Of a stretch of 64,000 nucleotides of DNA, positions 49,311 to 58,765 are shown in pieces; position 1 is the stretch's first letter, and every line of letters begins with the position of its first letter. The stretch lies in contig NZ_FRAF01000010.1 in NCBI RefSeq assembly GCF_900142255.1, forward strand, positions 52,394 to 116,393. The letters are read 5' to 3'. Origin of the DNA: Alicyclobacillus tolerans. Its GTDB lineage: Bacteria > Bacillota > Bacilli > Alicyclobacillales > Alicyclobacillaceae. The translations under genes and the position numbers were made by a program. The notes beneath the pieces are model-generated. The model searched no databases. It was not told the DNA's origin and was given only the letters and a program-made list of their open reading frames with translations.

Positions 49311-50616
49311 AGAACGCCTGCTACTCTTCTCATTATTGATGGGCATCGTATTGGTGCCTATCAATTCAACCATGATTTCTGTTGCACTTTCACCTTTGGC
49401 GGACAGTCTGCATGTGCCACTTTCTGCAATCACATGGCTAGTCACCGTCTATTTGTTAGTGATGGCAAGCGTTCAGCCTCTCTCAGGAAAAATGAATGAC
49501 CTTTGGGGGAGAAAAAGAATTTTTCTGAGTGGTGTTGCGCTATTTTTAGTGGCTTCGTTCGGTTGTATGATTGGGCATTCTCTGATAGCAATTATTATAT
49601 TTCGCGCTCTTCAGGCAATGGGTGGAGCAGCTATGACGCCCGCTGCCAGCGCATTGATTCGAGTGAATTGGCCAGAACATCGGCTTGATCGCACTTTGAG
49701 TATAATGTCACTTGTGCTCGGATTAGGTGCGGCGCTAGGTCCAATCTTAGGTGCAGCATTATTAAATCTTGGTAGTTGGCGTTGGTTGTTTGCTGTCAAT
49801 ATTCCCTTTGCTGTGATGAGCTTTATGGTAGGGTATTTTGTTATTCCCGAAAGTCGTGGTAAAGCTGCCGTGGTTGATTGGCTGGGAGCTCTATTTCTTC
49901 TCGGGTCATTGCTCGGCGGTGTTCTCTTTGTCATGAAAAAAATACCGTTTATGTGGGCCTCAGCATTGCTATGGATTGTTTGGATGGCTCTATTCTTTAG
50001 GCGCCAACAAACGACTCAATATCCTCTGATTCAGTTGAAGTTGTTTCGCAATATCGGTTTTACTGTAGCAAATCTATCCATTCTTTTAAGTAATTTTACG
50101 ATGTATGCCACATTGTTGATTACACCGATTGTACTGGAGAATCGTTTTCAAGTGTCTCTTCGCTCAGTGGGCATGTATTTGTTTATTTTTTCTCTAAGTA
50201 TGTCCATTCTTTCTGGAGCAGGGGCTCGTTTGTCATTACGTATGGGTCCAATTGGAGCGATAGGTACGAGTTTTGCGGCTGCCGTCTTGAGTTCTTTGTT
50301 TTTTTGGGTTTGTTTATCCATGATGAAAATAGACAGTATTCCACTTTGGGTCATCTTGTTTATTCTTGGTGGTGCAGCATCAGGTGCAGGTATCGTTTCC
50401 ATGCAAACATTGTCTCTTAAGTCTGTGGATAAAACAGATTCTGGTTCTGCTTCTGGAGTTTATTCGACCTTTCGCTATATGGGGAGTATCTTAGCCTCTG
50501 TGGTAATTGCTTCTTACTATGAACATACGGCCGTGGTCTTTCTGGGAATGGCTGGTATGTCTTTGATCGGATTGATGATGGTTTTTGCCAGTGCGAAGAA
50601 AATCTATAGTGTTTAA
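49300..50616 (+). CDS. MFS drug exporter (DHA2/EmrB-like)
   Basis: Transporter of about 438 residues with 12 or more helices. It opens with VLVPINSTMISVALSPLADS and ITWLVTVYLLVMASVQPLSG, then KMNDLWGRKRIFLSGV (motif A) and LGAALGPILGAALLNLGSWR (motif C of drug:proton antiporters). The start is TTG 49300 behind AGAAGGA; it overlaps the preceding gene by 11 bases. Coupling to a PEP-synthase/Rph-like enzyme suggests joint defence against, or export of, the same compound. Confidence 0.83.
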   Translation: MNLKERLLLFSLLMGIVLVPINSTMISVALSPLADSLHVPLSAITWLVTVYLLVMASVQPLSGKMNDLWGRKRIFLSGVALFLVASFGCMIGHSLIAIIIFRALQAMGGAAMTPAASALIRVNWPEHRLDRTLSIMSLVLGLGAALGPILGAALLNLGSWRWLFAVNIPFAVMSFMVGYFVIPESRGKAAVVDWLGALFLLGSLLGGVLFVMKKIPFMWASALLWIVWMALFFRRQQTTQYPLIQLKLFRNIGFTVANLSILLSNFTMYATLLITPIVLENRFQVSLRSVGMYLFIFSLSMSILSGAGARLSLRMGPIGAIGTSFAAAVLSSLFFWVCLSMMKIDSIPLWVILFILGGAASGAGIVSMQTLSLKSVDKTDSGSASGVYSTFRYMGSILASVVIASYYEHTAVVFLGMAGMSLIGLMMVFASAKKIYSV

Positions 50617-50635
50617 AATTTAGAAGTCCATCCGA

Positions 50636-50664
50636 AAAATGATGCATTTTGCATCATTTTTTTA
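50636..50664 (+). terminator. Intrinsic terminator after the MFS exporter
   Basis: AAAATGATGC (50636-50645) pairs with GCATCATTTT (50651-50660) around ATTTT, followed by more T. It ends the PEP-synthase-like and exporter operon. Confidence 0.85.
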
Positions 50665-50813
50665 TTGGCAGGCAAATTTACATAAAATTTATGCTTTCTT
50701 TACGGGATGTATGCTGAATTTTTACAGAGCGTAGTTAGACTGGGCATGATCCTGACAGAGGGGGATGAGAAGAGATATCAGCTTAATTTAAAAATAAAAG
50801 GAGATGGAGAAGT

Positions 50814-51743
50814 TTGTCCTTGGTGGGGTCAACGGGCAGAGAGAAGAAACATCGTTTTCAGTTTCCTTACCGATGGAAAAGAGAATTGACAGGTTGGTTA
50901 TTTGTATTGCCTACAACGTTTTTTGTAAGTCTTTTTGGGGTAGGGGCTATTCTCTATGTTCTATATCTCTCTTTTTTACAGTGGAATCTTATCGATCCTG
51001 TAAAGAAATGGGTTGGTTTTCATAATTATCAACTGATTCTTCAGGATTCGAGTTTTTGGCAATCCGTGTTTCGGACGTTGCTGTATTTAATTGGTACAAC
51101 AGGCATAACAGTCCCATTCGCTCTTTTCATAGCAGTGTGTATGAATAAAACGTTTCATGGCGTTCGTCTATTTCGAACAATATTTTTTATGCCGTATGTT
51201 GTTCCAACAGTTGCGAGTGCAGTCGTTTGGTTCAGATTTTTTAGTTCCAGCGATGGTTTAATGAATGCTATTTTCCGATTGTTTGGATTGCCTCCACAAG
51301 GCTGGCTCAGTAATTATCACGAGGCTTTATGGGTGATTGTGTTGCTTTATGTATGGCAATTTACAGGATATTTCGCAATTCTCTTTCTCCATGGACTGCA
51401 AAATGTGCCTGACAGTCTTTATGAAGCCGCTGCAGTAGATGGTTCTACTCCGTTTTTAATTTTTTGGAAAATCACTTTGCCTATGATTTCTCCTACGACT
51501 TTTTTTGTTGTAACCGTTTCGTTCATCTTCTCATTTTTATCCTTTGATCAAATTTATGTACTTACGGAAGGTGGACCGGCCGATAGCACAACCACACTTG
51601 TATATGACTTGTTCGAGCAAGGATTTGAGTTTTTTCATATAGGAATCGCTTCGGCTATGTCCATCTTTTTGTTCTTGTTTTTGCTTGGCTTGACTTATCT
51701 GCAATTTCGAGGGGAGAGCAAATGGGTACACCATCAGATGTGA
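50814..51743 (+). CDS. Sugar-type ABC transporter permease (MalF/UgpA-like)
   Basis: Membrane permease of 309 residues. Six helices and the ABC-permease EAA loop YEAAAVDGSTPFLIFWKITL (about residue 205) are visible. The N-terminal region is basic (REKKHRFQFPYRWKRELTG). The TTG start at 50814 follows AAAGGAGATGG. It overlaps the second permease by 22 bases. CUT1-type importers of this kind take up oligosaccharides or glycerol-phosphate compounds. Confidence 0.88.
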   Translation: MSLVGSTGREKKHRFQFPYRWKRELTGWLFVLPTTFFVSLFGVGAILYVLYLSFLQWNLIDPVKKWVGFHNYQLILQDSSFWQSVFRTLLYLIGTTGITVPFALFIAVCMNKTFHGVRLFRTIFFMPYVVPTVASAVVWFRFFSSSDGLMNAIFRLFGLPPQGWLSNYHEALWVIVLLYVWQFTGYFAILFLHGLQNVPDSLYEAAAVDGSTPFLIFWKITLPMISPTTFFVVTVSFIFSFLSFDQIYVLTEGGPADSTTTLVYDLFEQGFEFFHIGIASAMSIFLFLFLLGLTYLQFRGESKWVHHQM

Positions 51744-52609
51744 TGACTTTGCGTGAGACTGTATGGCCAAAAAAAACGAGTCGTACCGCTCGCTATTCAT
51801 CGTCCTGGAGAATAGTGATTACAGGGGTATTGGCCATTGTATTCTTTGCTCCTTTTTGGTGGATGGTTGTAATTTCCTTGCTGCCCAATCGTCTTGTTTT
51901 GTCTTTTCCACCACAATGGTTTCCTTTTCACCCGGAGTGGAGAAATTTTTTTCTGGCATGGGAGCAGCCTTACTTTGCAAGGTATTTAATCAATTCTCTA
52001 CTGGTATCCGTTGCTATTGTCATCGGGCAACTGATGACCTCGTCGCTTGCTGCCTATGCTATCGCCCGCATTTCCTTCAGTGGAAGACGTCTGGTTTATT
52101 GGGTCCTACTAGTGACTCTGATGATACCTGGACAAGTTACATTTATCCCAGTTTTTTTGATAATGAAACATCTGGGATGGATAGATACTTATCAGGCTTT
52201 AATTGTTCCTTTTATCGGATCGGCATTTGCCACGTTTTGGTTGATTCAGTCGTTCCGTCAGGTACCACAGGTAATTCTCGATGCTGCACAAATAGATGGG
52301 GCAGAGCATTTTTGGATTTTTATGCGGATTATCTTGCCTCTCAATAAATCCGCTCTACTCTCAATAGCGTTTCTCAATTTTGTATTTCATTACAACGATT
52401 TCTTTTGGCCGCTTATTGTTACACAAAGTAATAGTATGCGCACATTTCCAGTAGGCTTGTCTTACTTAATAGCGAGTGATGGAAGTGGAACAATGTGGAA
52501 TGTCTTGATGGCGAGCACTTTGATAGGAATTGTACCTGTTCTGCTTATCTTTTTTGTAGGTCAACGATTTTTGGTTCAGGGTATATCCTCTGCAGGTATA
52601 AAAGAGTAA
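51722..52609 (+). CDS. Sugar-type ABC transporter permease (MalG/UgpE-like)
   Basis: Second permease, 295 residues with six helices. The EAA loop is ILDAAQIDGAEHFWIFMRII, and YFARYLINSLLVSVAIVIGQ is typical of the family. The ATG at 51722 follows GAGGGGAGAG. It forms the membrane channel together with the product of 50814-51743. No ATPase gene lies beside it, so a shared MsmK-type ATPase elsewhere must serve this importer. Confidence 0.88.
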   Translation: MGTPSDVMTLRETVWPKKTSRTARYSSSWRIVITGVLAIVFFAPFWWMVVISLLPNRLVLSFPPQWFPFHPEWRNFFLAWEQPYFARYLINSLLVSVAIVIGQLMTSSLAAYAIARISFSGRRLVYWVLLVTLMIPGQVTFIPVFLIMKHLGWIDTYQALIVPFIGSAFATFWLIQSFRQVPQVILDAAQIDGAEHFWIFMRIILPLNKSALLSIAFLNFVFHYNDFFWPLIVTQSNSMRTFPVGLSYLIASDGSGTMWNVLMASTLIGIVPVLLIFFVGQRFLVQGISSAGIKE

Positions 52610-52640
52610 ATAGATTTTGGAGAAAAGGAGAGAATTAGCA

Positions 52641-53963
52641 TTGAAACAATTATCAAAATGGGGATTTTTTCTGTTGGCCAGTACAACTATGACGATGGGG
52701 GTTGTAGGTTGTGGTACAAGCCAGTCAACAGATCAGTCATCAAGCTCTTCAAACGCATCAAACAATCAACCTGTTCAAGTAACGTTTTGGGAAGGTATGT
52801 CGGGGCAATTAGGCGGCGTACTACAACATTTGGTCAGTGAATTTAATGCAACACATCCTAAAATTCATGTCAATGCAATATATGAAGGCAGTTATTCAGA
52901 TCCCAGCAGTACATTGCAACAAAAATTACTGGCAGCAATTGCTTCCGGCAAAGTGCCAGATATGGTACAAGTAGAAGTTCATTCATTACCGACTTATGCT
53001 GCAAATGGAGCTTTGCAAAATTTAACTACTTACATGACAAATTCACAACACGATAAAATTTCTGATTTTGTACCCGGTATTCTCAATAATACGATGTACG
53101 ATCAAACTGTTTATGGATTGCCCTTTAATCGCAGTGTGCAAACTTTTTACTATAATCCTATCATGTTTCGTGAAGCTGGGATATTAACCCCTCCCAAAAC
53201 TTGGTCTCAAGTCCAGCAGGATGCCTTGATCATTTCAAAGAAATTGAGTAAACCAGGCAAAAAAGTGTATGGCTTTGAACCTGCAGGCGGTTGGTGGACA
53301 TTTGAACAGAACGTGCTCTCTGCCGGAGGCACATTAATGAACAGCAGCATGACTCAAGCGACTTTTGATTCTCCCCAAGCAGCAAAAGTTTTGAAAATTA
53401 TGAAGCAAATGGAGCAGCAAGGAACTCTTAAGTATCACGCTTCAGCGAATGGATGGGATGAAACCATAGCTGATTTTGGAGACGGAAAAACGGCGATGTA
53501 CTGTGGATCTGCAGCAGATATGGGACAAATTCGGCAAACAGGTGTTACCTTTAAAGCAATTCCAATGCCTTATGTTACGCAACCGGTTGTAACATCCGGA
53601 GGAGCGGATATGGCTATACTAGCGGCAGCTCCGGCTGCTGAAAAGAAGGCTGCTTGGACTTTTATGGAGTGGATGACAGCCCCGGGCCAAACAGAGTATT
53701 GGAGTATGCATACAGGATATTTACCTGTATTAAAGGCCGCACTCAGCTCGTCTACCATGGAAAATTACTTTCACCAGCATCCCAATGCGTACGTTCCGGT
53801 TTCAGAGTTATCGTTCGCAGTACAAGCACCACCTACTCCGCTTTATTTAGAACTTCAGCATTATGAACAGAACGCGGTTGATGATGTGCTTGTTAAGCAT
53901 GAATCGGTCATGCAAGCCTTACAGCAGAATGTAGAAAAAGCTAATCAAGCTATTGCACAATAA
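52641..53963 (+). CDS. Sugar-binding lipoprotein of the ABC importer
   Basis: Extracytoplasmic solute-binding protein of about 440 residues (family 1). A lipoprotein signal ends in TMGVVGCGTS, with Cys as the lipid anchor. The mature part starts with a Ser/Asn-rich linker and then VQVTFWEGMSGQLGGVLQHL; downstream PFNRSVQTFYYNPIMFREAG and ADFGDGKTAMYCGSAADMG are usual for carbohydrate-binding proteins. TTG 52641 after AAAGGAGAG is the likely start. It is the last gene of the transporter group. Confidence 0.9.
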   Translation: MKQLSKWGFFLLASTTMTMGVVGCGTSQSTDQSSSSSNASNNQPVQVTFWEGMSGQLGGVLQHLVSEFNATHPKIHVNAIYEGSYSDPSSTLQQKLLAAIASGKVPDMVQVEVHSLPTYAANGALQNLTTYMTNSQHDKISDFVPGILNNTMYDQTVYGLPFNRSVQTFYYNPIMFREAGILTPPKTWSQVQQDALIISKKLSKPGKKVYGFEPAGGWWTFEQNVLSAGGTLMNSSMTQATFDSPQAAKVLKIMKQMEQQGTLKYHASANGWDETIADFGDGKTAMYCGSAADMGQIRQTGVTFKAIPMPYVTQPVVTSGGADMAILAAAPAAEKKAAWTFMEWMTAPGQTEYWSMHTGYLPVLKAALSSSTMENYFHQHPNAYVPVSELSFAVQAPPTPLYLELQHYEQNAVDDVLVKHESVMQALQQNVEKANQAIAQ

Positions 53964-54003
53964 AAAGCCTGCAAAGGATTCTAAAATTCATTCATGAAAA
54001 CTT

Positions 54004-54044
54004 AAAGCACTTCCATTCTTTGAGATAGGATGGAAGTGCTTTTT
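54004..54044. terminator. Strong stem-loop between convergent genes
   Basis: AAAGCACTTCCAT and ATGGAAGTGCTTTTT form a long stem around a 14-base loop. With T runs on the plus strand and A-rich sequence on the other, it can end both the ABC operon and the diguanylate cyclase gene. Confidence 0.85.
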
Positions 54045-54061
54045 GATCCAATGCTTATTGC

Positions 54062-56035
54062 TTATGATTCATATAAAGGTTGAATATAAGTTTCTTGAAA
54101 ACGATTAGAGGACAGGGGAGGGTTATAGTAATAACCTTGTAGGTATTCAATACCGCAATGAATTAAAAATTTCTCCTGTTCTGCGCTTTCAACTCCTTCG
54201 GCCACAGCAGTAAGTCCTAGCAATTTTCCCATTGTAATAATGGCGCGAACCAAACGCTCATGATATTCATTATGGGGTAACGTTTGAATAAAACTACGAT
54301 CAATTTTTATGTGATCAAAAGGGAAGCGATGCAAATAAGCTAATGAAGAATAGCCTGTGCCAAAATCATCAATGGCCAGACGAACTTCAAGAGAATGGAG
54401 TTTTTGTAATGCTTCTACAGCCTCCCCTTTCAGCAAATCGTTTTCCGTAATTTCTAATTGAAGCATATGAGGTGGAAAAGAATGGACTTTTAGTAGGTTA
54501 TCAAGGAAATTGTAAAAAGAATCAATGTCACGAATATCTTGTCCTGACAAATTCACTGAAAGTAAAAAAGGATGTCTTAGTTGTTTTAGCCACATGTTTG
54601 TTTGTGTAATCGATTTTTCTAAGACATGCATTGTGATTCTGGATAATAAGCCTGACGATTCTGCCAAATGAAGGAATTGTCCGGGGGTTAACAATTCTCC
54701 ATTTCCGCGATTCCAACGAATTAATGCCTCTGAACCACAAAGAGTTTGACTGGATGCATGGATAATAGGTTGATAATAAATTTCCAGTTCATTTCTATCT
54801 ATTGCACCGTAGAGATCGTTTTTCAGTTGTTGTTCATATCGAATATTCTCGTTAAGTGCTGAACTAAAAAATTCAACCCGATGGCCTCCCGTTTGCTTGA
54901 CTCTATACATAGCATGATCGCTGTGAGACAGCAAAGTTTGCAAATGATCTCCATCTCTTGGGAAAACGGAAATCCCAATACTAGCACTTAATTTTGTGGA
55001 AATATTTTTCAAATATGGATCAGAAAATGTGTCCATAATTTTTTGAGCAATGGTAATGAGTTCGCCCTCTATTTCTGCGTGGCGTACCAGGATAACGAAT
55101 TCATCGCCTCCAAAGCGTCCAATATAATCCATAGAGCGAATAGCTTCTCGAAAATTAGAAGCGACTTTCTTTAGAACCTCATCACCCGTAGCATGTCCAT
55201 AGGTATCGTTGATATTTTTAAAACCATCCAAGTCTATAAATAAGATACCAATCATTTCATTGTCTTGTTTACTTTGTTCTAAAATAGAGTTTGCATTTTC
55301 AAGAAATGTGGAACGGTTGAGTAATCCGGTCAGTCCATCCAAACTTGAAATTTGTTTGATTTTTTCATTCAGGCGTTCTCTGGTCCGTAGATTTTCTAAA
55401 ATGTGCATATAGCTTAACCATGCAAAAAAAAGAAAAAGTGATCCAGCAATAATAATCCAGAGAATGCTATTTTTTAAATATTCTGATGCTAACATACGAT
55501 TACTAGATTCGTTATGTAAAAAAGGTTTTTGCATAACTTGAATCATGGAATAAATATTATTTAATGGAATTTTACGGTTTTCTTGATGTATAGTTTGTAA
55601 AACTTTTTGATGAAATCCATTTTGTTGATTCTGTATTTCCGAACTTAGAAAAGATAATTTTAAATGAATCATTGACTCAAAATGATCCACTTGCGAAAGA
55701 GATAAACCATTGGATAATAAGGCTGGTTTAAGAGAATGTAGAATCGGTTGAATTTGATTGTAATAATGTTGGTAATAATTTAAATAAATGGGATTATTCG
55801 CAATAAGATAGCTGCGTTGATTGGATTCTGCTGTGACGATTTGATTGAATACTTTTTCTAAAGTATCGATGGTTTGAGCATCTGCGTAGGATTGATTTTG
55901 GGCTTGGACAATCTCAACACCTCGATGAATGATCCATCCACCAATTAAGCCGAGAAATAGAACCATAACTGAAATTTGCAAAAGAATGAGTCTTTCAATT
56001 TTTAATTTTGGAAAACGAAAATAAGTTGACATCAT
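54062..56035 (-). CDS. Membrane GGDEF-EAL protein with CHASE3-like sensor
   Basis: Protein of 657 residues. A membrane helix (about 12-35), an extracytoplasmic helical domain of CHASE3 type (about 40-185, with QSYADAQTIDTLEKVFNQIV), and a second helix (about 190-212) precede a GGDEF domain (DGLTGLLNRSTFL, GRFGGDEFVILVRH) and an EAL domain (CGSEALIRWNR, NDLLKGEAVE, IDDFGTGYSSLAYL, DRSFI). Both catalytic motifs are intact, so it may make, break or switch cyclic di-GMP. It lies alone and convergent to the ABC operon. Confidence 0.92.
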   Translation of the reverse strand: MMSTYFRFPKLKIERLILLQISVMVLFLGLIGGWIIHRGVEIVQAQNQSYADAQTIDTLEKVFNQIVTAESNQRSYLIANNPIYLNYYQHYYNQIQPILHSLKPALLSNGLSLSQVDHFESMIHLKLSFLSSEIQNQQNGFHQKVLQTIHQENRKIPLNNIYSMIQVMQKPFLHNESSNRMLASEYLKNSILWIIIAGSLFLFFAWLSYMHILENLRTRERLNEKIKQISSLDGLTGLLNRSTFLENANSILEQSKQDNEMIGILFIDLDGFKNINDTYGHATGDEVLKKVASNFREAIRSMDYIGRFGGDEFVILVRHAEIEGELITIAQKIMDTFSDPYLKNISTKLSASIGISVFPRDGDHLQTLLSHSDHAMYRVKQTGGHRVEFFSSALNENIRYEQQLKNDLYGAIDRNELEIYYQPIIHASSQTLCGSEALIRWNRGNGELLTPGQFLHLAESSGLLSRITMHVLEKSITQTNMWLKQLRHPFLLSVNLSGQDIRDIDSFYNFLDNLLKVHSFPPHMLQLEITENDLLKGEAVEALQKLHSLEVRLAIDDFGTGYSSLAYLHRFPFDHIKIDRSFIQTLPHNEYHERLVRAIITMGKLLGLTAVAEGVESAEQEKFLIHCGIEYLQGYYYNPPLSSNRFQETYIQPLYES

Positions 56036-56176
56036 ATTTACCTCGTTTCCATTTTTAAAATAATCTACAAAATATAACTATACATAAAAAATATACCTAT
56101 TAGATTCAAAATTCAATCTTGCCCGATCCGGTATGTAGGAAAAGCAGTTTTCAATTAGAACATCAACTTTATAATT

Positions 56177-57346
56177 TCAAACTGGATACTTGCTCTTCAT
56201 CTCTCTATCTTTCCAAATGATTTTTCCTTTACGAATAGCATGGGCGGAATCGATACAAAGACATAGGGATGTCAGGATGAGAAATGGGAAAAAAATAACC
56301 ATCCAAATAGGAATCTGAATGATTCGGCGAGTACACATCCAAGTTAGTACACTTGTTCCAATGCCAACGAAAGCCACAAGAATAGATGATTGAACAAGGT
56401 TCGATACGCACGAGGTTATCAACAAGAAGTAAGGTAACGTGAAACTAATAGATAACCAGATCCAAATGATAAGGGCAATCATAGGTTTTCCGGCAATCAA
56501 ACTCCAATTTTTTCTGAATCCAAGCCATGCTTGTTGCCCGTTTTCATACATGGTACAGGATGTTTGAGAAATCCCGTTGAGAAATAGAAGGTTAAGGCCA
56601 AGTTTCGCACTTAGACGAGCCAGCGCAATGTCTTCTACCCACTCGGTTTTGACAGCACAGTGTCCGCCTATGGCATCATAGGCCTGGCGACGAAAAGCGA
56701 GTACTTGACCAATGGCAATTGGAAAGGAAGAAAAGACTCTCCATCGAGATCGGGCAATGAGAAAAAGAGGAAGGTGAGTAAGTAGACTCCATCCGAGCAT
56801 GGATAGTAGCCAGGCACTGCCTACGGTTTGAGTTTTTTGATAGGGAAAGACGGAAACGAGGTCTATCTTGGGGTTGCTAAACTTTTCAGACATGGCTTGA
56901 AGAAATGTGGGTTGATGGATGGTATCGGCATCCACAAAGACAAGAATGTCTGCATGACTGGCGTTGGCCAGTTGTTGACATGCCCATGATTTTCCGACCC
57001 AACCAGAAGGAAGTGGTTTTCCATGTATTAACTTCAATTTTCCTGATGGAGATTGATGAATGAATTGTTGGACAAGAGCAGAAGTCGTATCTGTGGATCT
57101 ATCGTCAAGTACTGTAATCGAATAGTTTGTATAGGTTTGAGTCAATAGAGACTGGAGACATGTTTGAATATTGTTTTCTTCGTTACGAGCGGGTATGAGT
57201 ACATCCATATGAGGATAATAGTTTGTCTTGGAAGATAAGATAGTTTCTTTGTCCTTTGAGCAGGTCAGGCGCGGCCAGAAGAAGGTATTAAGCAAAGTAA
57301 CAGTTGCAATACAGATGTAGTAGACGAGCATCAGATTATCTGTCAT
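56177..57346 (-). CDS. CrtQ-like family 2 glycosyltransferase
   Basis: About 389 residues. An N-terminal membrane helix is followed by a GT2 domain: MDVLIPARNEENNIQTCLQS, ITVLDDRSTDTTS, LVFVDADTIHQPTF (DXD) and TEWVEDIALARLSAKLG (ED). Three or four C-terminal membrane helices follow. This layout matches carotenoid glycosyltransferases such as CrtQ of staphyloxanthin synthesis. ATG 57346 is chosen behind AAGGTGA; longer frames run into the acyltransferase gene. It is the last gene of the carotenoid operon and probably glycosylates a hydroxylated carotenoid. Confidence 0.82.
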   Translation of the reverse strand: MTDNLMLVYYICIATVTLLNTFFWPRLTCSKDKETILSSKTNYYPHMDVLIPARNEENNIQTCLQSLLTQTYTNYSITVLDDRSTDTTSALVQQFIHQSPSGKLKLIHGKPLPSGWVGKSWACQQLANASHADILVFVDADTIHQPTFLQAMSEKFSNPKIDLVSVFPYQKTQTVGSAWLLSMLGWSLLTHLPLFLIARSRWRVFSSFPIAIGQVLAFRRQAYDAIGGHCAVKTEWVEDIALARLSAKLGLNLLFLNGISQTSCTMYENGQQAWLGFRKNWSLIAGKPMIALIIWIWLSISFTLPYFLLITSCVSNLVQSSILVAFVGIGTSVLTWMCTRRIIQIPIWMVIFFPFLILTSLCLCIDSAHAIRKGKIIWKDREMKSKYPV

Positions 57347-57360
57347 AAGAGTCACCTTGA

Positions 57361-57939
57361 TCAATTTAACACAGTTTTTGGCCGTTTGTAGCCAAACCAA
57401 AGCAGCGGTGTTGTCAAACACCAAGTTGACAAAAGAATCAATGCGTGAGGTGAAAACAGTAAATAAAGAGCGAATAAAAGGGTGGCTAGGGTAACAGATT
57501 TGAATCTGTCTTGACGCAGGATCATGATAAATATCAAAAACAATACACCCAGTACAAAAGACGCCCAAGGCCCTGGCACTGCCGACCATAAACCTATGTA
57601 GGCAGCCAAACCAATTCCTCCTTTACCACGTAAGAATGGGCTCCAGCGATGTCCATAAATCGGCGAACTGGCAATAAAGGGGATCCACCATCCCCAAGAG
57701 AGTTCCAGTTGAGCCACATGTGCGGGCAAATATCCTTTCGCTATATCCAGTAATAACACAATTGTTCCAATCCATTTTCCTGAAGCTTTCCATGTATTAA
57801 AAGTCCCTGGATTGCCATCACCAACCAAGCGGGGGTCAGCAGATTTGAGCTTGGATAGCCAGACTGACCAAGGTAACGAACCTAGAAAAAAACCACCGAT
57901 TACAAGCAACACGATTTGGGCAAGCAGATTCTCTTTCAA
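57361..57939 (-). CDS. Divergent PlsY-family acyltransferase in the carotenoid operon
   Basis: Membrane protein of about 192 residues with five or more helices. It aligns with PlsY glycerol-3-phosphate acyltransferase: GSLPWSVWLSKLKSADPR, GDGNPGTFNTWKASGKWIG and YGHRWSPFLRGKGGIGLAAY. Against the canonical forms (GSGNIGATN, GGKGVAT) it has Asp for Ser, Phe for Ala and Ile for Lys, so it is a divergent copy. TTG 57939 follows GAGGGG. It lies between the lycopene cyclase and the glycosyltransferase, 14 bases upstream of the latter. I infer it may acylate the carotenoid glycoside. Confidence 0.78.
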   Translation of the reverse strand: MKENLLAQIVLLVIGGFFLGSLPWSVWLSKLKSADPRLVGDGNPGTFNTWKASGKWIGTIVLLLDIAKGYLPAHVAQLELSWGWWIPFIASSPIYGHRWSPFLRGKGGIGLAAYIGLWSAVPGPWASFVLGVLFLIFIMILRQDRFKSVTLATLLFALYLLFSPHALILLSTWCLTTPLLWFGYKRPKTVLN

Positions 57940-57949
57940 TTTTTTCCCC

Positions 57950-58765
57950 TCATTTATGTGGAGCATCTGAAAATGCTGTAAGAATCTTTACATTGCGTGG
58001 AGGAATTGATTTTTCTTTGGGCCAGACAAGAATGGCTGACCAGGAAACAAGAGTATTGGTCAACAGAAAAAAAATGATTTCTTCAATAGGAACACCATAG
58101 ACAGTTAAATCAAGAATACGAGATTGATGAAAGTACCAGATCCCTTGGTGAATAGCAACACTATCACATACCGAAAGGTAGAGAGTGGGTGGGAAAATAA
58201 CCCAAAAGAGCAGTTTGCTATTCGCCAAGAGAAGCTTAGCATTGTATAGCATTTGAATTCCTAACGGGAAAAGAGCCCAACTGCCAAGTAGGGATAGATA
58301 TGTAAGGTGAGACGAGAGTCTGTGATTCAAGACAAAATAGAGCGTGATCGCAATACCAAACCAAAAAACCCAGATGATGATGGATGCTAATCGTGTTTTC
58401 CATTTGGAATACATTTGAGGATGTAAAACAGGGATATTGAATTGTATCAACGTAAACCACTGTAAGATCAGTATAGTCTGTAAAATATAGAAGGTAATTT
58501 CTTCAATTGGCACACCATAGACCGTGATTCCTATCACTTGATTGCGATGATAGTTCCATACGCCCTTGTGAATGAGAAATGAATCCCAAGGGGTTGTGTA
58601 GAGAATGATAATTATGAAGAGAAGGATGAATAATAATCGCCGATTTCGATGATTCCACTGAATTGGTGAATCATACTTGGCTCCTCTCTTTCGTTTCTGC
58701 AACAACAGAAACAACAAAATATTAGCACTTAAAATAAAAGTAAGCAGGAATGAAAGGTAGCTCAT
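57950..58765 (-). CDS. crtYcd: Fused lycopene cyclase (CrtYcd type)
   Basis: Membrane protein of 271 residues made of two lycopene-cyclase domains. Each has W-rich and PIEE motifs: PWDSFLIHKGVWNY with VYGVPIEEITFYIL in the first, and CDSVAIHQGIWYFH with VYGVPIEEIIFFLL in the second. The heterodimeric CrtYc and CrtYd proteins of actinobacteria and the fused archaeal and fungal cyclases share this plan. It should close one or both ends of lycopene. It overlaps the P450 gene by 4 bases. Confidence 0.87.
   Translation of the reverse strand: MSYLSFLLTFILSANILLFLLLQKRKRGAKYDSPIQWNHRNRRLLFILLFIIIILYTTPWDSFLIHKGVWNYHRNQVIGITVYGVPIEEITFYILQTILILQWFTLIQFNIPVLHPQMYSKWKTRLASIIIWVFWFGIAITLYFVLNHRLSSHLTYLSLLGSWALFPLGIQMLYNAKLLLANSKLLFWVIFPPTLYLSVCDSVAIHQGIWYFHQSRILDLTVYGVPIEEIIFFLLTNTLVSWSAILVWPKEKSIPPRNVKILTAFSDAPHK

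Noticed and set aside
50707..50889. Small open frame before the ABC permease
   Set aside because: It overlaps the permease start, has no ribosome binding site and a composition unlike a real protein.
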